Source of the DNA: Steroidobacteraceae bacterium
Lineage (GTDB): Bacteria; Pseudomonadota; Gammaproteobacteria; Steroidobacterales; Steroidobacteraceae
Assembly (NCBI GenBank): GCA_025927665.1
Contig: JAICKZ010000147.1
Location: forward strand, 1 to 8,019
DNA: 8,019 nt
Direction of reading: 5' to 3'
The number at the start of each line of letters is the position of its first letter. Positions within the stretch are counted from its first letter, which is position 1. Shown piece after piece: positions 1 to 6,566 of this stretch. A program made the translations under genes and the position numbers. The notes beneath the pieces were generated by a model. The model had not been told where the DNA came from and did no database searches. It worked only from the letters and a program-made list of their open reading frames with translations.

Positions 1-157
1 GCTACCCGGCAGTGAAGCACCGACCATTCTTCCACTTGAAGGCACCACTGAAAGAGTTGCGATTCATGCCGTATGTCGTGAGAACGTATTCTGGGAAACA
101 CTCGAAAGCCTTAAGAAAGAAGGCGCCAGTGCAATGTTAGTGCTGCCAGTCGAAAAA
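1..157 (+). CDS. hisG: ATP phosphoribosyltransferase, long form, C-terminal end (partial)
   Basis: This is the 3' end of hisG, read from base 2 to 157 (52 codons); the catalytic domains lie upstream of the window. HisG catalyses the first, feedback-inhibited step of histidine synthesis, joining ATP and PRPP to give phosphoribosyl-ATP. The visible part is the C-terminal regulatory domain of the long-form enzyme, which binds histidine in the characterised family. It contains the family strings LPGSEAPTILPLEG, RVAIHAV, FWETLESLK and the terminal LVLPVEK, close to the E. coli end ILVLPIEKMME as I recall it. The long form works without HisZ. After the VEK residues no stop follows; the frame runs on into hisD (see the junction entry). 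Identity is clear; the true 3' end is uncertain. Confidence 0.9.
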
Positions 158-196
158 TGCTGCCGTGAATTTCTTCGCATTACTGACATAGACATG
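153..196 (+). other. hisG-hisD junction with no stop codon (fusion or single-base indel)
   Basis: The hisG frame (positions congruent to 2 modulo 3) and the hisD frame are the same, and no stop lies between the VEK end of HisG and the ATG of hisD at 194. As written, 12 linker codons (158-193, residues CCREFLRITDID) join the two proteins. Bases 153-157 are a run of five A's. With six A's the codons would read GAA AAA ATG CTG CCG TGA, giving a HisG tail of EKMLP and a stop at 166-168. That is very like the usual HisG end, with hisD starting 25 nt later. The site is therefore either a real fusion, a natural one-base deletion, or an indel error in the sequence. Classic tandem -1 slippage looks unlikely, because the preceding GAA would have to re-pair with CGA. 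Confidence 0.75.
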
Positions 197-1519
197 ACTT
201 TCATACAAGCACAACGCATTGATTGGTCTTCGTTGAATGCCGAACAGCGGCGTCAAGCGTTACGTCGTCCTGCACAAGAGAATGCCGGTGAATTGTTGCA
301 ACGTGTACAGGCCATTATTAACGAAGTTCGTTCGCGTGGTGATATCGCATTGCGTGAGATGACTGAAAAATTTGATGGCGCGAAATTACAAGCGTTACAA
401 GTAAGTGATGAAGAGTTCGCCGCCGCAGAAAAAGTGCTATCAACAACACAAGTTAGCGCGTTGCGAAGAGCGATCGATAATGTACAACGCTTTCACGAAG
501 CACAATTAAGTGCGCCACTTAAAGTTGAAATGTCACCCGGTATTGTATGTGAACGTCACACCCGCCCGATTGATGCGGTGGGTTTGTATGTGCCAGCAGG
601 TACCGCACCGTTACCTTCCACCGCCATCATGTTGGCGGTACCCGCGCGGATAGCAAACTGCCCTATTCGCATATTGTGCACACCACCACGTCGTGATGGC
701 AGCGTTGACCCCGCTGTGCTAGTTACTGCAAAGCTGTGTGGAGTAAATAATGTATTCAAGCTCGGTGGCGCACAAGCGATAACCGCCATGGCGTTCGGTA
801 CTGCATCGATTCCAAAAGTTGATAAAATATTCGGTCCTGGTAATCGCTGGGTCACTGCGGCGAAAATGTTAGTTGCTAACGATGCGGATGGTGCGGCCTT
901 GGACTTACCTGCCGGTCCGTCCGAAGTACTGGTCATTGCCGATGACAACGCGAACGCCAGCTTTGTTGCAGCGGACTTGCTGGCACAAGCAGAGCACAGT
1001 GTGGATGCGCAGACCGTTCTTGTTACTACATCGACCACCTTGATCGACGCGGTGTTAAAAGAGTTGGCAACACAAACCGCATACTTGTTACGCAATGAGA
1101 CCTTACTTAAAGCCTTATCGCACACGCGACTGATTGTTGTTGACAATCTAGAGACCGCATTCGATGTGAGCAACACTTATGCGCCTGAACATTTGATTGT
1201 GCAAGTAAAGGACGCGCGTAATTGGTTGCCGAAAGTTCGCAATGCAGGCTCGGTGTTTCTCGGACAATGGACACCGGAAACAATGGGTGATTACTGCAGC
1301 GGTACCAATCATGTATTACCAACCTATGGATTTGCACGAGCTTATAGCGGCTTGTCACTGATGGATTTTATGAAACGTATCACTGTGCAAGAGTTAACCA
1401 GCGCTGGACTGCAAGACTTGGGACCCACAGCGATCACCATCGCTAATTTGGAAGGCTTAGATGCGCACGCCAATGCGGTACACGTGCGTTTGAATGCCCT
1501 TGCCGAAGGAGCGTTGTAA
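194..1519 (+). CDS. hisD: Histidinol dehydrogenase
   Basis: HisD carries out the last two steps of the pathway, the NAD-dependent four-electron oxidation of L-histidinol to L-histidine, as a zinc-dependent cytosolic homodimer. From ATG 194 the protein has 441 residues, close to the E. coli length of about 434, and begins MTFIQAQRIDW like its homologues. The zinc ligands of the family are present as Q265, H268 (AQAEHS), D366 (GDYCSGTNH) and H425 (LDAHANAV). The catalytic pair is E332-H333 in YAPEHLI. Other signatures are KIFGPGN, LPAGPSEVLVIAD, GTNHVLPTYG and MKRITVQEL. An in-frame ATG at 134 lies inside the HisG C-terminus and is not a credible start. No Shine-Dalgarno sequence precedes ATG 194, so translation needs coupling to hisG or a genuine HisG-HisD fusion. 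The stop overlaps the hisC start by one base (TAATG). Confidence 0.96.
   Translation: MTFIQAQRIDWSSLNAEQRRQALRRPAQENAGELLQRVQAIINEVRSRGDIALREMTEKFDGAKLQALQVSDEEFAAAEKVLSTTQVSALRRAIDNVQRFHEAQLSAPLKVEMSPGIVCERHTRPIDAVGLYVPAGTAPLPSTAIMLAVPARIANCPIRILCTPPRRDGSVDPAVLVTAKLCGVNNVFKLGGAQAITAMAFGTASIPKVDKIFGPGNRWVTAAKMLVANDADGAALDLPAGPSEVLVIADDNANASFVAADLLAQAEHSVDAQTVLVTTSTTLIDAVLKELATQTAYLLRNETLLKALSHTRLIVVDNLETAFDVSNTYAPEHLIVQVKDARNWLPKVRNAGSVFLGQWTPETMGDYCSGTNHVLPTYGFARAYSGLSLMDFMKRITVQELTSAGLQDLGPTAITIANLEGLDAHANAVHVRLNALAEGAL
1506..1511 (+). promoter_or_regulatory. Ribosome binding site of hisC
   Basis: AAGGAG lies 7 nt ahead of the hisC ATG at 1519, inside the last codons of hisD. It is one of the strongest Shine-Dalgarno matches in the operon and supports the TAATG overlap start. 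Confidence 0.75.
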
Positions 1520-2628
1520 TGGTCACAGCGTCCGATGACACTAAAATGCCTCGCAATAAAAATGTATTGTTGGCGCGACCCGATATCCTGACGCTTCAAC
1601 CGTATGTGAATGCGGCGTGGGATCCGGCATATGAACGATTACATGCGAATGAAAATCCCTGGCGCGCTAATGGCGATAAAAGCACTGCGGGATTGAATCG
1701 TTATCCGGAATCGCCCACAACCACATTGCATGCTCATCTTGCAGAGTTATATAACGTGCCCGTGAACCAAGTCCTGGCAGGTCGCGGCAGTGATGAAGGC
1801 ATCGATTTACTAATTCGCAGTTTTTGTCGTGCCGATAAAGATAGTGTGTTGATTTGCCCACCTACTTTCGGCTTTTATAAAGTTGCTGCCAAAGTGCAAG
1901 GCGCGAATGTTATTGAAGTTCCATTGATTCGTAGCAATGATGGATTTAATCTTGATGTCAATGCCGTGTTGAATGCAGTAACGCCCACCACCAAACTGGT
2001 TTTTTTATGTTCGCCAGGGAATCCTCCTGGCAATGCCTTGGATCGTGAAGCGATGCTTAAGATCGCAAAACAATTGGACGGACGTGCATTGGTAATCGTT
2101 GATGAAGCTTATATCGAGTTTGCCAATCGACCCAGCTTCGCATCATTGGTTGATGAATACACCAATCTTGTCGTGTTGCGTACTTTGTCCAAGGCTTATG
2201 CATTGGCGGGCGCACGCTGTGGTACCACTATTGCCAATGCAGAGATCATCAGTTTGCTGGCAAAAGTCATTCCGCCCTATGCCATTCCCACGGCCACGTT
2301 TGAGACCGTGTTGGCCGTGATTCATAAAACCAATCGTTTACAAATTGAACAACGCATTAACACGTTAATTGCAGAAAGAAATTCTTTAATGATAAAGCTC
2401 AAGCAAGTGCCCATTATCAACCGAGTATTTTCAAGTGACAGTAATTTTCTGTTGATAGAATGCGTTGATGCTGAAAAAGCATTAGCCGCAGCTAAATCAG
2501 TTGGGTTAATTGTGCGCGATATGCGTAGCCAACCTCAATGCGCCAATTGCCTGCGTATTACCGTTGGCTTGCCGGAGCAAAACACTCGATTGATAACCGC
2601 GCTTGCCAATATCAGAGCCACGACATGA
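1519..2628 (+). CDS. hisC: Histidinol-phosphate aminotransferase
   Basis: HisC is a PLP-dependent class I/II (fold type I) aminotransferase that converts imidazole acetol-phosphate and glutamate to L-histidinol phosphate and 2-oxoglutarate. The protein has 369 residues. Visible family motifs in order are LHANENPW (41-48), NRYPE (60-64), RGSDEGIDLLIR (89-100), CPPTFGFY (113-120), DEAYIEF (195-201) with PLP-contacting D195 and Y198, TLSKAYALAGARCG (222-235) with the Schiff-base lysine K225, and LRITVG (345-350) with substrate-carboxylate R346. The usual SPNNPTG loop reads SPGNPPG (165-171); the PLP-contacting Asn (N168) is kept. The ATG overlaps the hisD stop by one base and has a strong ribosome site. 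A second in-frame ATG at 1546 is possible, but the first is better placed. The stop overlaps hisB as ATGA. Confidence 0.96.
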   Translation: MVTASDDTKMPRNKNVLLARPDILTLQPYVNAAWDPAYERLHANENPWRANGDKSTAGLNRYPESPTTTLHAHLAELYNVPVNQVLAGRGSDEGIDLLIRSFCRADKDSVLICPPTFGFYKVAAKVQGANVIEVPLIRSNDGFNLDVNAVLNAVTPTTKLVFLCSPGNPPGNALDREAMLKIAKQLDGRALVIVDEAYIEFANRPSFASLVDEYTNLVVLRTLSKAYALAGARCGTTIANAEIISLLAKVIPPYAIPTATFETVLAVIHKTNRLQIEQRINTLIAERNSLMIKLKQVPIINRVFSSDSNFLLIECVDAEKALAAAKSVGLIVRDMRSQPQCANCLRITVGLPEQNTRLITALANIRATT

Positions 2629-3704
2629 ACAGTACCATGAAGCGTGTATTGTTTATTGATCGTGACGGCACCTTGATTGAGGAACCCGCCGACGAGCAAG
2701 TCGATGCAATTGAAAAGATTCAACTGCTTCCTAGTGTTATTCCGGCGTTGTTGAAATTGCAAGCGGCCGGCTATGAATTGGTGATTGTCAGCAATCAAGA
2801 CGGGCGCGGAACAGCAAGTTTTCCGGAAAATAATTTTCTTGTGGCACAGAATTTCATGCGTGAATTATTTAATTCACAAGGTATTACCTTCGCAGCAGAG
2901 TTTTACTGCCCACACTTCAGCAAAGATAACTGTGGGTGCCGTAAACCTAAGACTGGATTACTCACAGAGTATCTTAAGCAACCCATTGATCCAGATAATA
3001 GTTACATCATCGGTGATCGTGACACAGACTTACAGCTCGCGAAAAATCTTGGCATACAAGGTATTCGCATTGGCAACAATCGTGCAGCGGGCGAAAGCTG
3101 GAATGACATTGCTCTACGACTATGCAAACGCGAACGCGTTGCCGAGGTCATGCGCCGTACCAAGGAGACCAATATCACAGCCAAGGTGAATCTGGATCGT
3201 GAATCGCCTATTACCATTAGCACAGGACTCGGTTTCTTTGATCACATGTTGGAACAGATTGCGCGACATGGTGGCTTCTCATTGCAGCTTGAATGCAAGG
3301 GTGATTTACATATCGATGAACATCATACGATCGAAGATTGCGCACTCGCATTGGGACAAGTATTAAGAAACGCGCTTGGCGATAAGAAAGGAATTGGTCG
3401 TTATGGTTTCTTGTTAGCAATGGATGAATCGTTGGCGCAGGTCGCGATTGATTTATCGGGTCGTGCTTATTTCATTTGGGAAGGTCAGTTTGCGCGTGAT
3501 CAAGTCGGACAACTGCCAACTGAATTAGTACCGCATTTTTTTCGTTCATTAGCTGATTCACTCGGCGCTGCAATCAATATCAAAGTCACTGGTGAGAATA
3601 CCCATCACATGATCGAAGCATGTTTTAAAGGCGTGGGCCGCGCGCTACGGCAGGCGTTCAAAATTGAAGGTGCAGAGTTACCCTCAAGCAAAGGTGTACT
3701 GTGA
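2625..3704 (+). CDS. hisB: Bifunctional histidinol-phosphatase / imidazoleglycerol-phosphate dehydratase
   Basis: This 359-residue protein joins two enzymes. The N-terminal HAD-family phosphatase (about 1-165) removes phosphate from histidinol phosphate. It shows the nucleophile motif FIDRDGTL (D12, D14), the SNQDG loop (56-60), a structural zinc site C95-x-H97-x5-C103-x-C105, and the acidic motif IIGDRDTD (128-135). The C-terminal dehydratase (about 170-359) converts imidazoleglycerol phosphate to imidazole acetol-phosphate. It shows FFDHMLEQIARHGG (204-217), DEHHTIED (231-238), HFFRSLA (304-310), THHMIEACFK (326-335) and the end SSKGVL. The two-domain form is typical of enteric-type gammaproteobacteria, where it is about 355 residues. 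I chose ATG 2625, which overlaps the hisC stop as ATGA; ATG 2637 (MKRVLF) is an alternative. A longer frame opens at 2538, but its extra 29 residues lie inside hisC and match nothing in the family. Confidence 0.96.
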   Translation: MNSTMKRVLFIDRDGTLIEEPADEQVDAIEKIQLLPSVIPALLKLQAAGYELVIVSNQDGRGTASFPENNFLVAQNFMRELFNSQGITFAAEFYCPHFSKDNCGCRKPKTGLLTEYLKQPIDPDNSYIIGDRDTDLQLAKNLGIQGIRIGNNRAAGESWNDIALRLCKRERVAEVMRRTKETNITAKVNLDRESPITISTGLGFFDHMLEQIARHGGFSLQLECKGDLHIDEHHTIEDCALALGQVLRNALGDKKGIGRYGFLLAMDESLAQVAIDLSGRAYFIWEGQFARDQVGQLPTELVPHFFRSLADSLGAAINIKVTGENTHHMIEACFKGVGRALRQAFKIEGAELPSSKGVL

Positions 3705-4300
3705 TGTCAAAGTTGGCCATTATCGACAGTGGCGGCGCCAATATTGCGTCACTACGTTATGCGGTAGAGCGCCTTGGTATTGATGCGGTACTCACTACTG
3801 ATATCAACGTGATCCGTAACGCCACGCATGTCATTCTTCCCGGAGTGGGTTCAGCCGCGGACTGCATGAGCCGCTTACAACGCGCGGACTTAGTAGAACC
3901 GATATTGAAGTTGCAACAACCCTTTCTGGGTGTATGTGTAGGCATGCAATTGCTATTTGATTCATCAGAAGAAGGCAATGTTGACTGTTTTGGTTTATTG
4001 CCGGGTCGTGTACAACGTATTCCAGATCGAAAAGGATTGCCTGTGCCACACATGGGTTGGAATACATTGGAAGTAAAGCAATCGACTCCACTACTAAACA
4101 ATTTCACTGTTGAAGACTATGTGTATTACGTGCATAGCTTTTGTGCACCGGTGAGTAATGAAACGTTGGCCACCACCAGTTACGGCGCTCCATTCTCGGC
4201 CGTGGTTCAACACAATAATATTTTCGGTGTGCAATTTCATCCAGAACGCTCTGCCAAAGTCGGAGCGAAGTTGTTAATGAATTTTTTGAAATTGAGTTGA
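3704..4300 (+). CDS. hisH: Imidazole glycerol phosphate synthase, glutamine amidotransferase subunit
   Basis: HisH is the class I glutaminase half of IGP synthase. It hydrolyses glutamine and passes ammonia to HisF, which makes imidazole glycerol phosphate and AICAR from PRFAR. From ATG 3704 the protein has 198 residues, the normal length. The catalytic triad is visible as C78 in FLGVCVGMQLL, with H179 and E181 in GVQFHPERS. Also present are the oxyanion-strand PGVGS (about 47-51), the conserved PHMGWN (116-121) and YYVHSF. The start is either ATG 3704, which shares its A with the hisB TGA, or GTG 3701 directly before it (one more residue). An AAGG at 3691-3694 suits both. hisA follows after 6 nt. 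Confidence 0.96.
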   Translation: MSKLAIIDSGGANIASLRYAVERLGIDAVLTTDINVIRNATHVILPGVGSAADCMSRLQRADLVEPILKLQQPFLGVCVGMQLLFDSSEEGNVDCFGLLPGRVQRIPDRKGLPVPHMGWNTLEVKQSTPLLNNFTVEDYVYYVHSFCAPVSNETLATTSYGAPFSAVVQHNNIFGVQFHPERSAKVGAKLLMNFLKLS

Positions 4301-4306
4301 TCTATC

Positions 4307-5047
4307 GTGCAATTGATTCCTGCCATTGACTTGAAAGACGGTCGTTGTGTGCGACTACTTTATGGTGACTTCGCTGCAGAGACTCGCTACAGCGACAACC
4401 CGAGTGAAATATTGGATCGCTATGTTGCATTGGGTGCATCGCGCATTCACGTGGTTGATCTGGACGGCGCCAAAGAGGGATCACAAGCCAATCACAGTTT
4501 GATTTCTGAATTTGCTGCACGAGGTATTGCTCAACTACAAGTGGGTGGTGGATTACGATCACTCGAACGTGTGAAGGCATTACTGGCGTTGGATGTGCGG
4601 CGTGCCGTGATTGGCAGTGTTGCTGTATCCAGTCCTGATGAGGTGATTGCATGGGGTCGAGAGCTCGGCACTGATAATCTGGTTTTAGCATTTGATGTGC
4701 GTATTGATGAGGCAAGCACGCCTTGGTTAACCACACATGGATGGCAGCGCACTTCTGCAACAACTTTGTGGGACCTACTTCAAAAATACGCAGCGGCCGG
4801 ATTCAAGCATGTGCTCTGTACTGACATTGCACGCGATGGTGCATTGACTGGCGCAAATGTTGAACTATATCGTGAAGGTGTAAAGAGATTTCCTTCAATC
4901 TTATGGCAGGCATCCGGTGGTGTTGCTTCAGTGAACGACTTGCATGCTTTGCGCGATTGCGGCGTAGCGGCTGTGATCAGCGGCAAAGCCTTACTCGAAA
5001 ACAAAATTTCTGTTGAGGATTTGCAGCCATTCTTGCAAAACGCATAA
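4307..5047 (+). CDS. hisA: ProFAR isomerase (phosphoribosylformimino-AICAR-phosphate isomerase)
   Basis: HisA is a (beta/alpha)8-barrel that isomerises ProFAR to PRFAR, the substrate of HisH/HisF. The 246-residue protein starts at GTG 4307, giving MQLIPAIDLKDG, which matches the family N-terminus. The preceding ribosome site is only a weak GAG, so coupling to hisH 6 nt upstream is likely. Catalytic aspartates are D8 (AIDLKDG) and D130 (LAFDVRID). Phosphate-binding and barrel motifs include QVGGGLRS (78-85), CTDIARDG (171-178) and QASGGV (201-206). The C-terminus (PFLQNA) is encoded by bases that also encode the start of hisF; the two genes overlap by 19 nt. Confidence 0.96.
   Translation: MQLIPAIDLKDGRCVRLLYGDFAAETRYSDNPSEILDRYVALGASRIHVVDLDGAKEGSQANHSLISEFAARGIAQLQVGGGLRSLERVKALLALDVRRAVIGSVAVSSPDEVIAWGRELGTDNLVLAFDVRIDEASTPWLTTHGWQRTSATTLWDLLQKYAAAGFKHVLCTDIARDGALTGANVELYREGVKRFPSILWQASGGVASVNDLHALRDCGVAAVISGKALLENKISVEDLQPFLQNA
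5015..5031 (+). promoter_or_regulatory. hisF translation start region: GAGGA ribosome site and ATT start codon
   Basis: GAGGA at 5015-5019 is followed, after a normal 9-nt spacer, by ATT at 5029-5031. In the hisF frame the nearest upstream stop is TGA 5014-5016. Between it and the conserved KRIIPCLDVRDG residues there is no ATG, GTG or TTG. ATT stands exactly where E. coli HisF (MLAKRIIPCLDV) has its Met. AUU is a documented rare start codon (E. coli infC, pcnB). The site lies inside the last codons of hisA. Confidence 0.7.
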
Positions 5048-5808
5048 TTCCCTGTCTGGATGTTCGCGATGGACAAGTGGTCAAAGGCATACGTTTTCGC
5101 GATCATGTTGTCGTCGGTGACATCATCGAATTAGCAACTCGCTATCGAGATGAAGGCGCCGATGAATTGGTTTTTTATGACATCACCGCCAGCCCCGATG
5201 GACGCACAGTGGATCGCAGTTGGATTACTCGCATTGCGCGCATACTCGATATTCCATTCTGTGTGGCCGGTGGCATTCGTTCTGTCGCAGATGCGGAACA
5301 AATACTAGGTGAAGGCGCGGAAAAAATTTCCATCAATTCGCCGGCATTGAGTGATCCTGACTTGATCAATCGTTTAAGTGAACGCTTCGGTTCGCAATGT
5401 GTGGTCGTGGGTATCGATAGCCAAACGATTAATATTGATGATCAACGTGAATTTCATGTCTATCAATTCACCGGTGATCCAACACGGAGTCGAGACAGTG
5501 CTCGTCGCACCTTGGATTGGGTCAACGAAGTCCAACAACGTGGTGCGGGCGAAATCGTGCTGAATTGTATGGCCAGTGACGGTGTCAAAAAAGGATACGA
5601 CATTACGCAACTCAATGCCGTACGAACTATTTGTAAAGTGCCGTTGATTGCTTCTGGCGGTGCGGGAAAACCAGAACACTTCACTGAAGTATTCAATACT
5701 GCACAAGTAGATGGCGCACTGGCGGCCAGCGTGTTTCATAGCGGCAACATTTTGATTCCTGATTTAAAACAATTTTTACGCGACCAACATGTTGAGATTC
5801 GGCCATGA
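5029..5808 (+). CDS. hisF: Imidazole glycerol phosphate synthase, cyclase subunit
   Basis: HisF is the (beta/alpha)8-barrel partner of HisH. It uses ammonia from HisH to turn PRFAR into imidazole glycerol phosphate and AICAR. Reading from ATT 5029 gives 259 residues, against 258 in E. coli, beginning (M)LAKRIIPCLDVRDGQVVKG. Catalytic aspartates fall at the family positions D11 (CLDVRDG) and D130 (VVVGIDS). Other motifs are ADELVFYDITAS, FCVAGGIRS, KISINSPAL, GAGEIVLNCM, LIASGGAGK and DGALAASVFH. GTG 5077 is the first conventional start, but it would remove beta-strand 1 and catalytic D11, so it cannot give a working enzyme. The gene overlaps hisA by 19 nt and hisIE by 4 nt (ATGA). Product identity is very sure; the ATT start is an inference that a base error could overturn. 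Confidence 0.93.
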   Translation: MLAKRIIPCLDVRDGQVVKGIRFRDHVVVGDIIELATRYRDEGADELVFYDITASPDGRTVDRSWITRIARILDIPFCVAGGIRSVADAEQILGEGAEKISINSPALSDPDLINRLSERFGSQCVVVGIDSQTINIDDQREFHVYQFTGDPTRSRDSARRTLDWVNEVQQRGAGEIVLNCMASDGVKKGYDITQLNAVRTICKVPLIASGGAGKPEHFTEVFNTAQVDGALAASVFHSGNILIPDLKQFLRDQHVEIRP

Positions 5809-6446
5809 ACGAATTGGATATAACAAAATTGAATTGGGATAAGAGCACTTCGTCGACTGAACAGTTGTTACCTGCTGTTGTACAAGACGCAAATACCGGC
5901 AAAGTATTGATGCTGGGATATATGAATCGCGAGGCATTAAAAGTAACTCAAGCCAGTAAGCAAGTTACTTTCTATAGCCGCAGCAAGCAGCGTCTGTGGA
6001 CCAAGGGTGAAACCTCCGGCCACATATTACGCTTGGTGGATATTTTCATTGATTGTGATCAAGACACATTGCTTGTCACTGCAAATCCAATCGGTCCTAC
6101 CTGTCACAACGGCACTGATAGTTGCTTTGGAAATAATGATTTCACTGCCGTAGAAAGTTTGTCGTTTCTTGCAGAGTTGGAATCGGTTATTGCACAAAGA
6201 ATTGCTGATAAACCAGAGGGAAGTTATACCGCGCGCATTTGGGAAAAAGGCATTACTCGCATGGCACAAAAAGTCGGTGAAGAAGGCGTAGAAGTTGCAC
6301 TGGCAGCCGCCACACAGAACGACGCAGCATTGATTTCAGAATCTGCCGATTTACTGTATCACTTGGCTTTACTTCTAAAGGGTCGCAATCTGTCATTACA
6401 GAATGTAGTGAATGAATTAAAACTGCGGCACGCAGCGAAATCTTAA
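5805..6446 (+). CDS. hisI (hisIE): Bifunctional phosphoribosyl-AMP cyclohydrolase / phosphoribosyl-ATP pyrophosphatase
   Basis: This 213-residue fusion performs steps two and three of the pathway. The C-terminal HisE domain removes pyrophosphate from PR-ATP, and the N-terminal HisI domain opens the adenine ring of PR-AMP. HisI (about 1-112) shows LMLGYMNREAL, FYSRSKQRLWTKGETSGH (56-73), the Mg-binding acidic cluster DCDQD (83-87) and the zinc-site cysteines and histidine in GPTCHNGTDSCFG (97-109; C100, H101, C107). HisE (about 115-213) is an all-alpha NTP-pyrophosphohydrolase of the MazG-like superfamily. It shows YTARIWEKGITRMAQKVGEE (E159, E160, E163) and ESADLLYHLALLL (E179, D182). The ATG overlaps the hisF stop as ATGA, with only a weak GAG ahead of it. 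It is the last gene of the operon. Confidence 0.95.
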   Translation: MNELDITKLNWDKSTSSTEQLLPAVVQDANTGKVLMLGYMNREALKVTQASKQVTFYSRSKQRLWTKGETSGHILRLVDIFIDCDQDTLLVTANPIGPTCHNGTDSCFGNNDFTAVESLSFLAELESVIAQRIADKPEGSYTARIWEKGITRMAQKVGEEGVEVALAAATQNDAALISESADLLYHLALLLKGRNLSLQNVVNELKLRHAAKS

Positions 6447-6471
6447 ATCTTATTACAAGCAATTTATTGCA

Positions 6472-6495
6472 TGACAAGTCAACAGACACTTGTCA
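6472..6495. repeat. Perfect 8-bp inverted repeat after the his operon
   Basis: TGACAAGT (6472-6479) and ACTTGTCA (6488-6495) are exact reverse complements around an 8-nt loop, 25 nt past the hisIE stop. The position suggests an mRNA 3'-end hairpin. However, the stem is AT-rich and no T-run follows, so a standard intrinsic terminator is not supported. An operator for the downstream gene, or a Rho-dependent end protected by the hairpin, would also fit. Confidence 0.5.
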
Positions 6496-6551
6496 AGATC
6501 ATCGCTTTGTATGACACTCGCATTTCATGCCAGCGTTACGCTAGCGATTAC

Positions 6552-6556
6552 AGGGA
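6552..6556 (+). promoter_or_regulatory. Ribosome binding site of the S41 peptidase gene
   Basis: AGGGA lies 10 nt ahead of ATG 6567 and is followed by an A-rich spacer. It favours this start over the in-frame GTG at 6621, which has no ribosome site. Confidence 0.6.
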
Positions 6557-6566
6557 AAAAATATCC

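Larger units (their letters stand above)
6447..6566. other. Intergenic region between hisIE and the S41 peptidase gene
   Basis: This 120-bp gap is the only real non-coding stretch in the window. It holds a perfect 8-bp inverted repeat (6472-6495), a smaller GCAAT/ATTGC repeat just before it (6459-6463 and 6466-6470), and an AGCGT/ACGCT repeat with a one-base loop (6532-6542). The peptidase gene is unrelated in function and should have its own promoter here. The best -35-like hexamer, TTGTCA (6490-6495), has only a poorly spaced TATGAC (6510-6515, 14-nt spacer) behind it, so I do not call a promoter. Confidence 0.6.

Noticed and set aside
134..193. ATG 134 as the hisD start
   Set aside because: Residues from 134 to 157 are the conserved HisG C-terminus (MLVLPVEK). 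HisD homology begins at ATG 194, and zinc and catalytic residues then sit at a constant +6 offset from E. coli numbering.
556..1176. 206-codon open frame on the - strand inside hisD
   Set aside because: Fully antisense to well-conserved hisD, Ser/Ala-rich shadow composition, and no recognisable motif.
2538..2624. N-terminal extension of hisB from 2538
   Set aside because: These bases encode the conserved HisC C-terminus in another frame, the extension resembles nothing in HisB, and ATG 2625 forms a standard ATGA overlap.
2785..3189. 134-codon + strand frame nested in hisB
   Set aside because: Overlaps conserved phosphatase and linker coding in the hisB frame; no ribosome site or domain recognised.
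4302..4763. 153-codon open frame on the - strand inside hisA
   Set aside because: Antisense shadow of hisA, rich in His/Gln/Cys in a way typical of reverse-frame translation, with no recognisable domain.
5077..5079. GTG 5077 as the hisF start
   Set aside because: It would delete beta-strand 1 with catalytic D11 and has no fitting ribosome site; family-matching sequence continues upstream to ATT 5029.
6472..6510. Intrinsic terminator after hisIE
   Set aside because: The inverted repeat is perfect but AT-rich, and no run of T's follows it; recorded as an inverted repeat instead.
6490..6515. Sigma-70-like promoter TTGTCA / TATGAC before the peptidase gene
   Set aside because: The spacer is only 14 nt and the -10 box matches 4 of 6, so the match is no better than chance.
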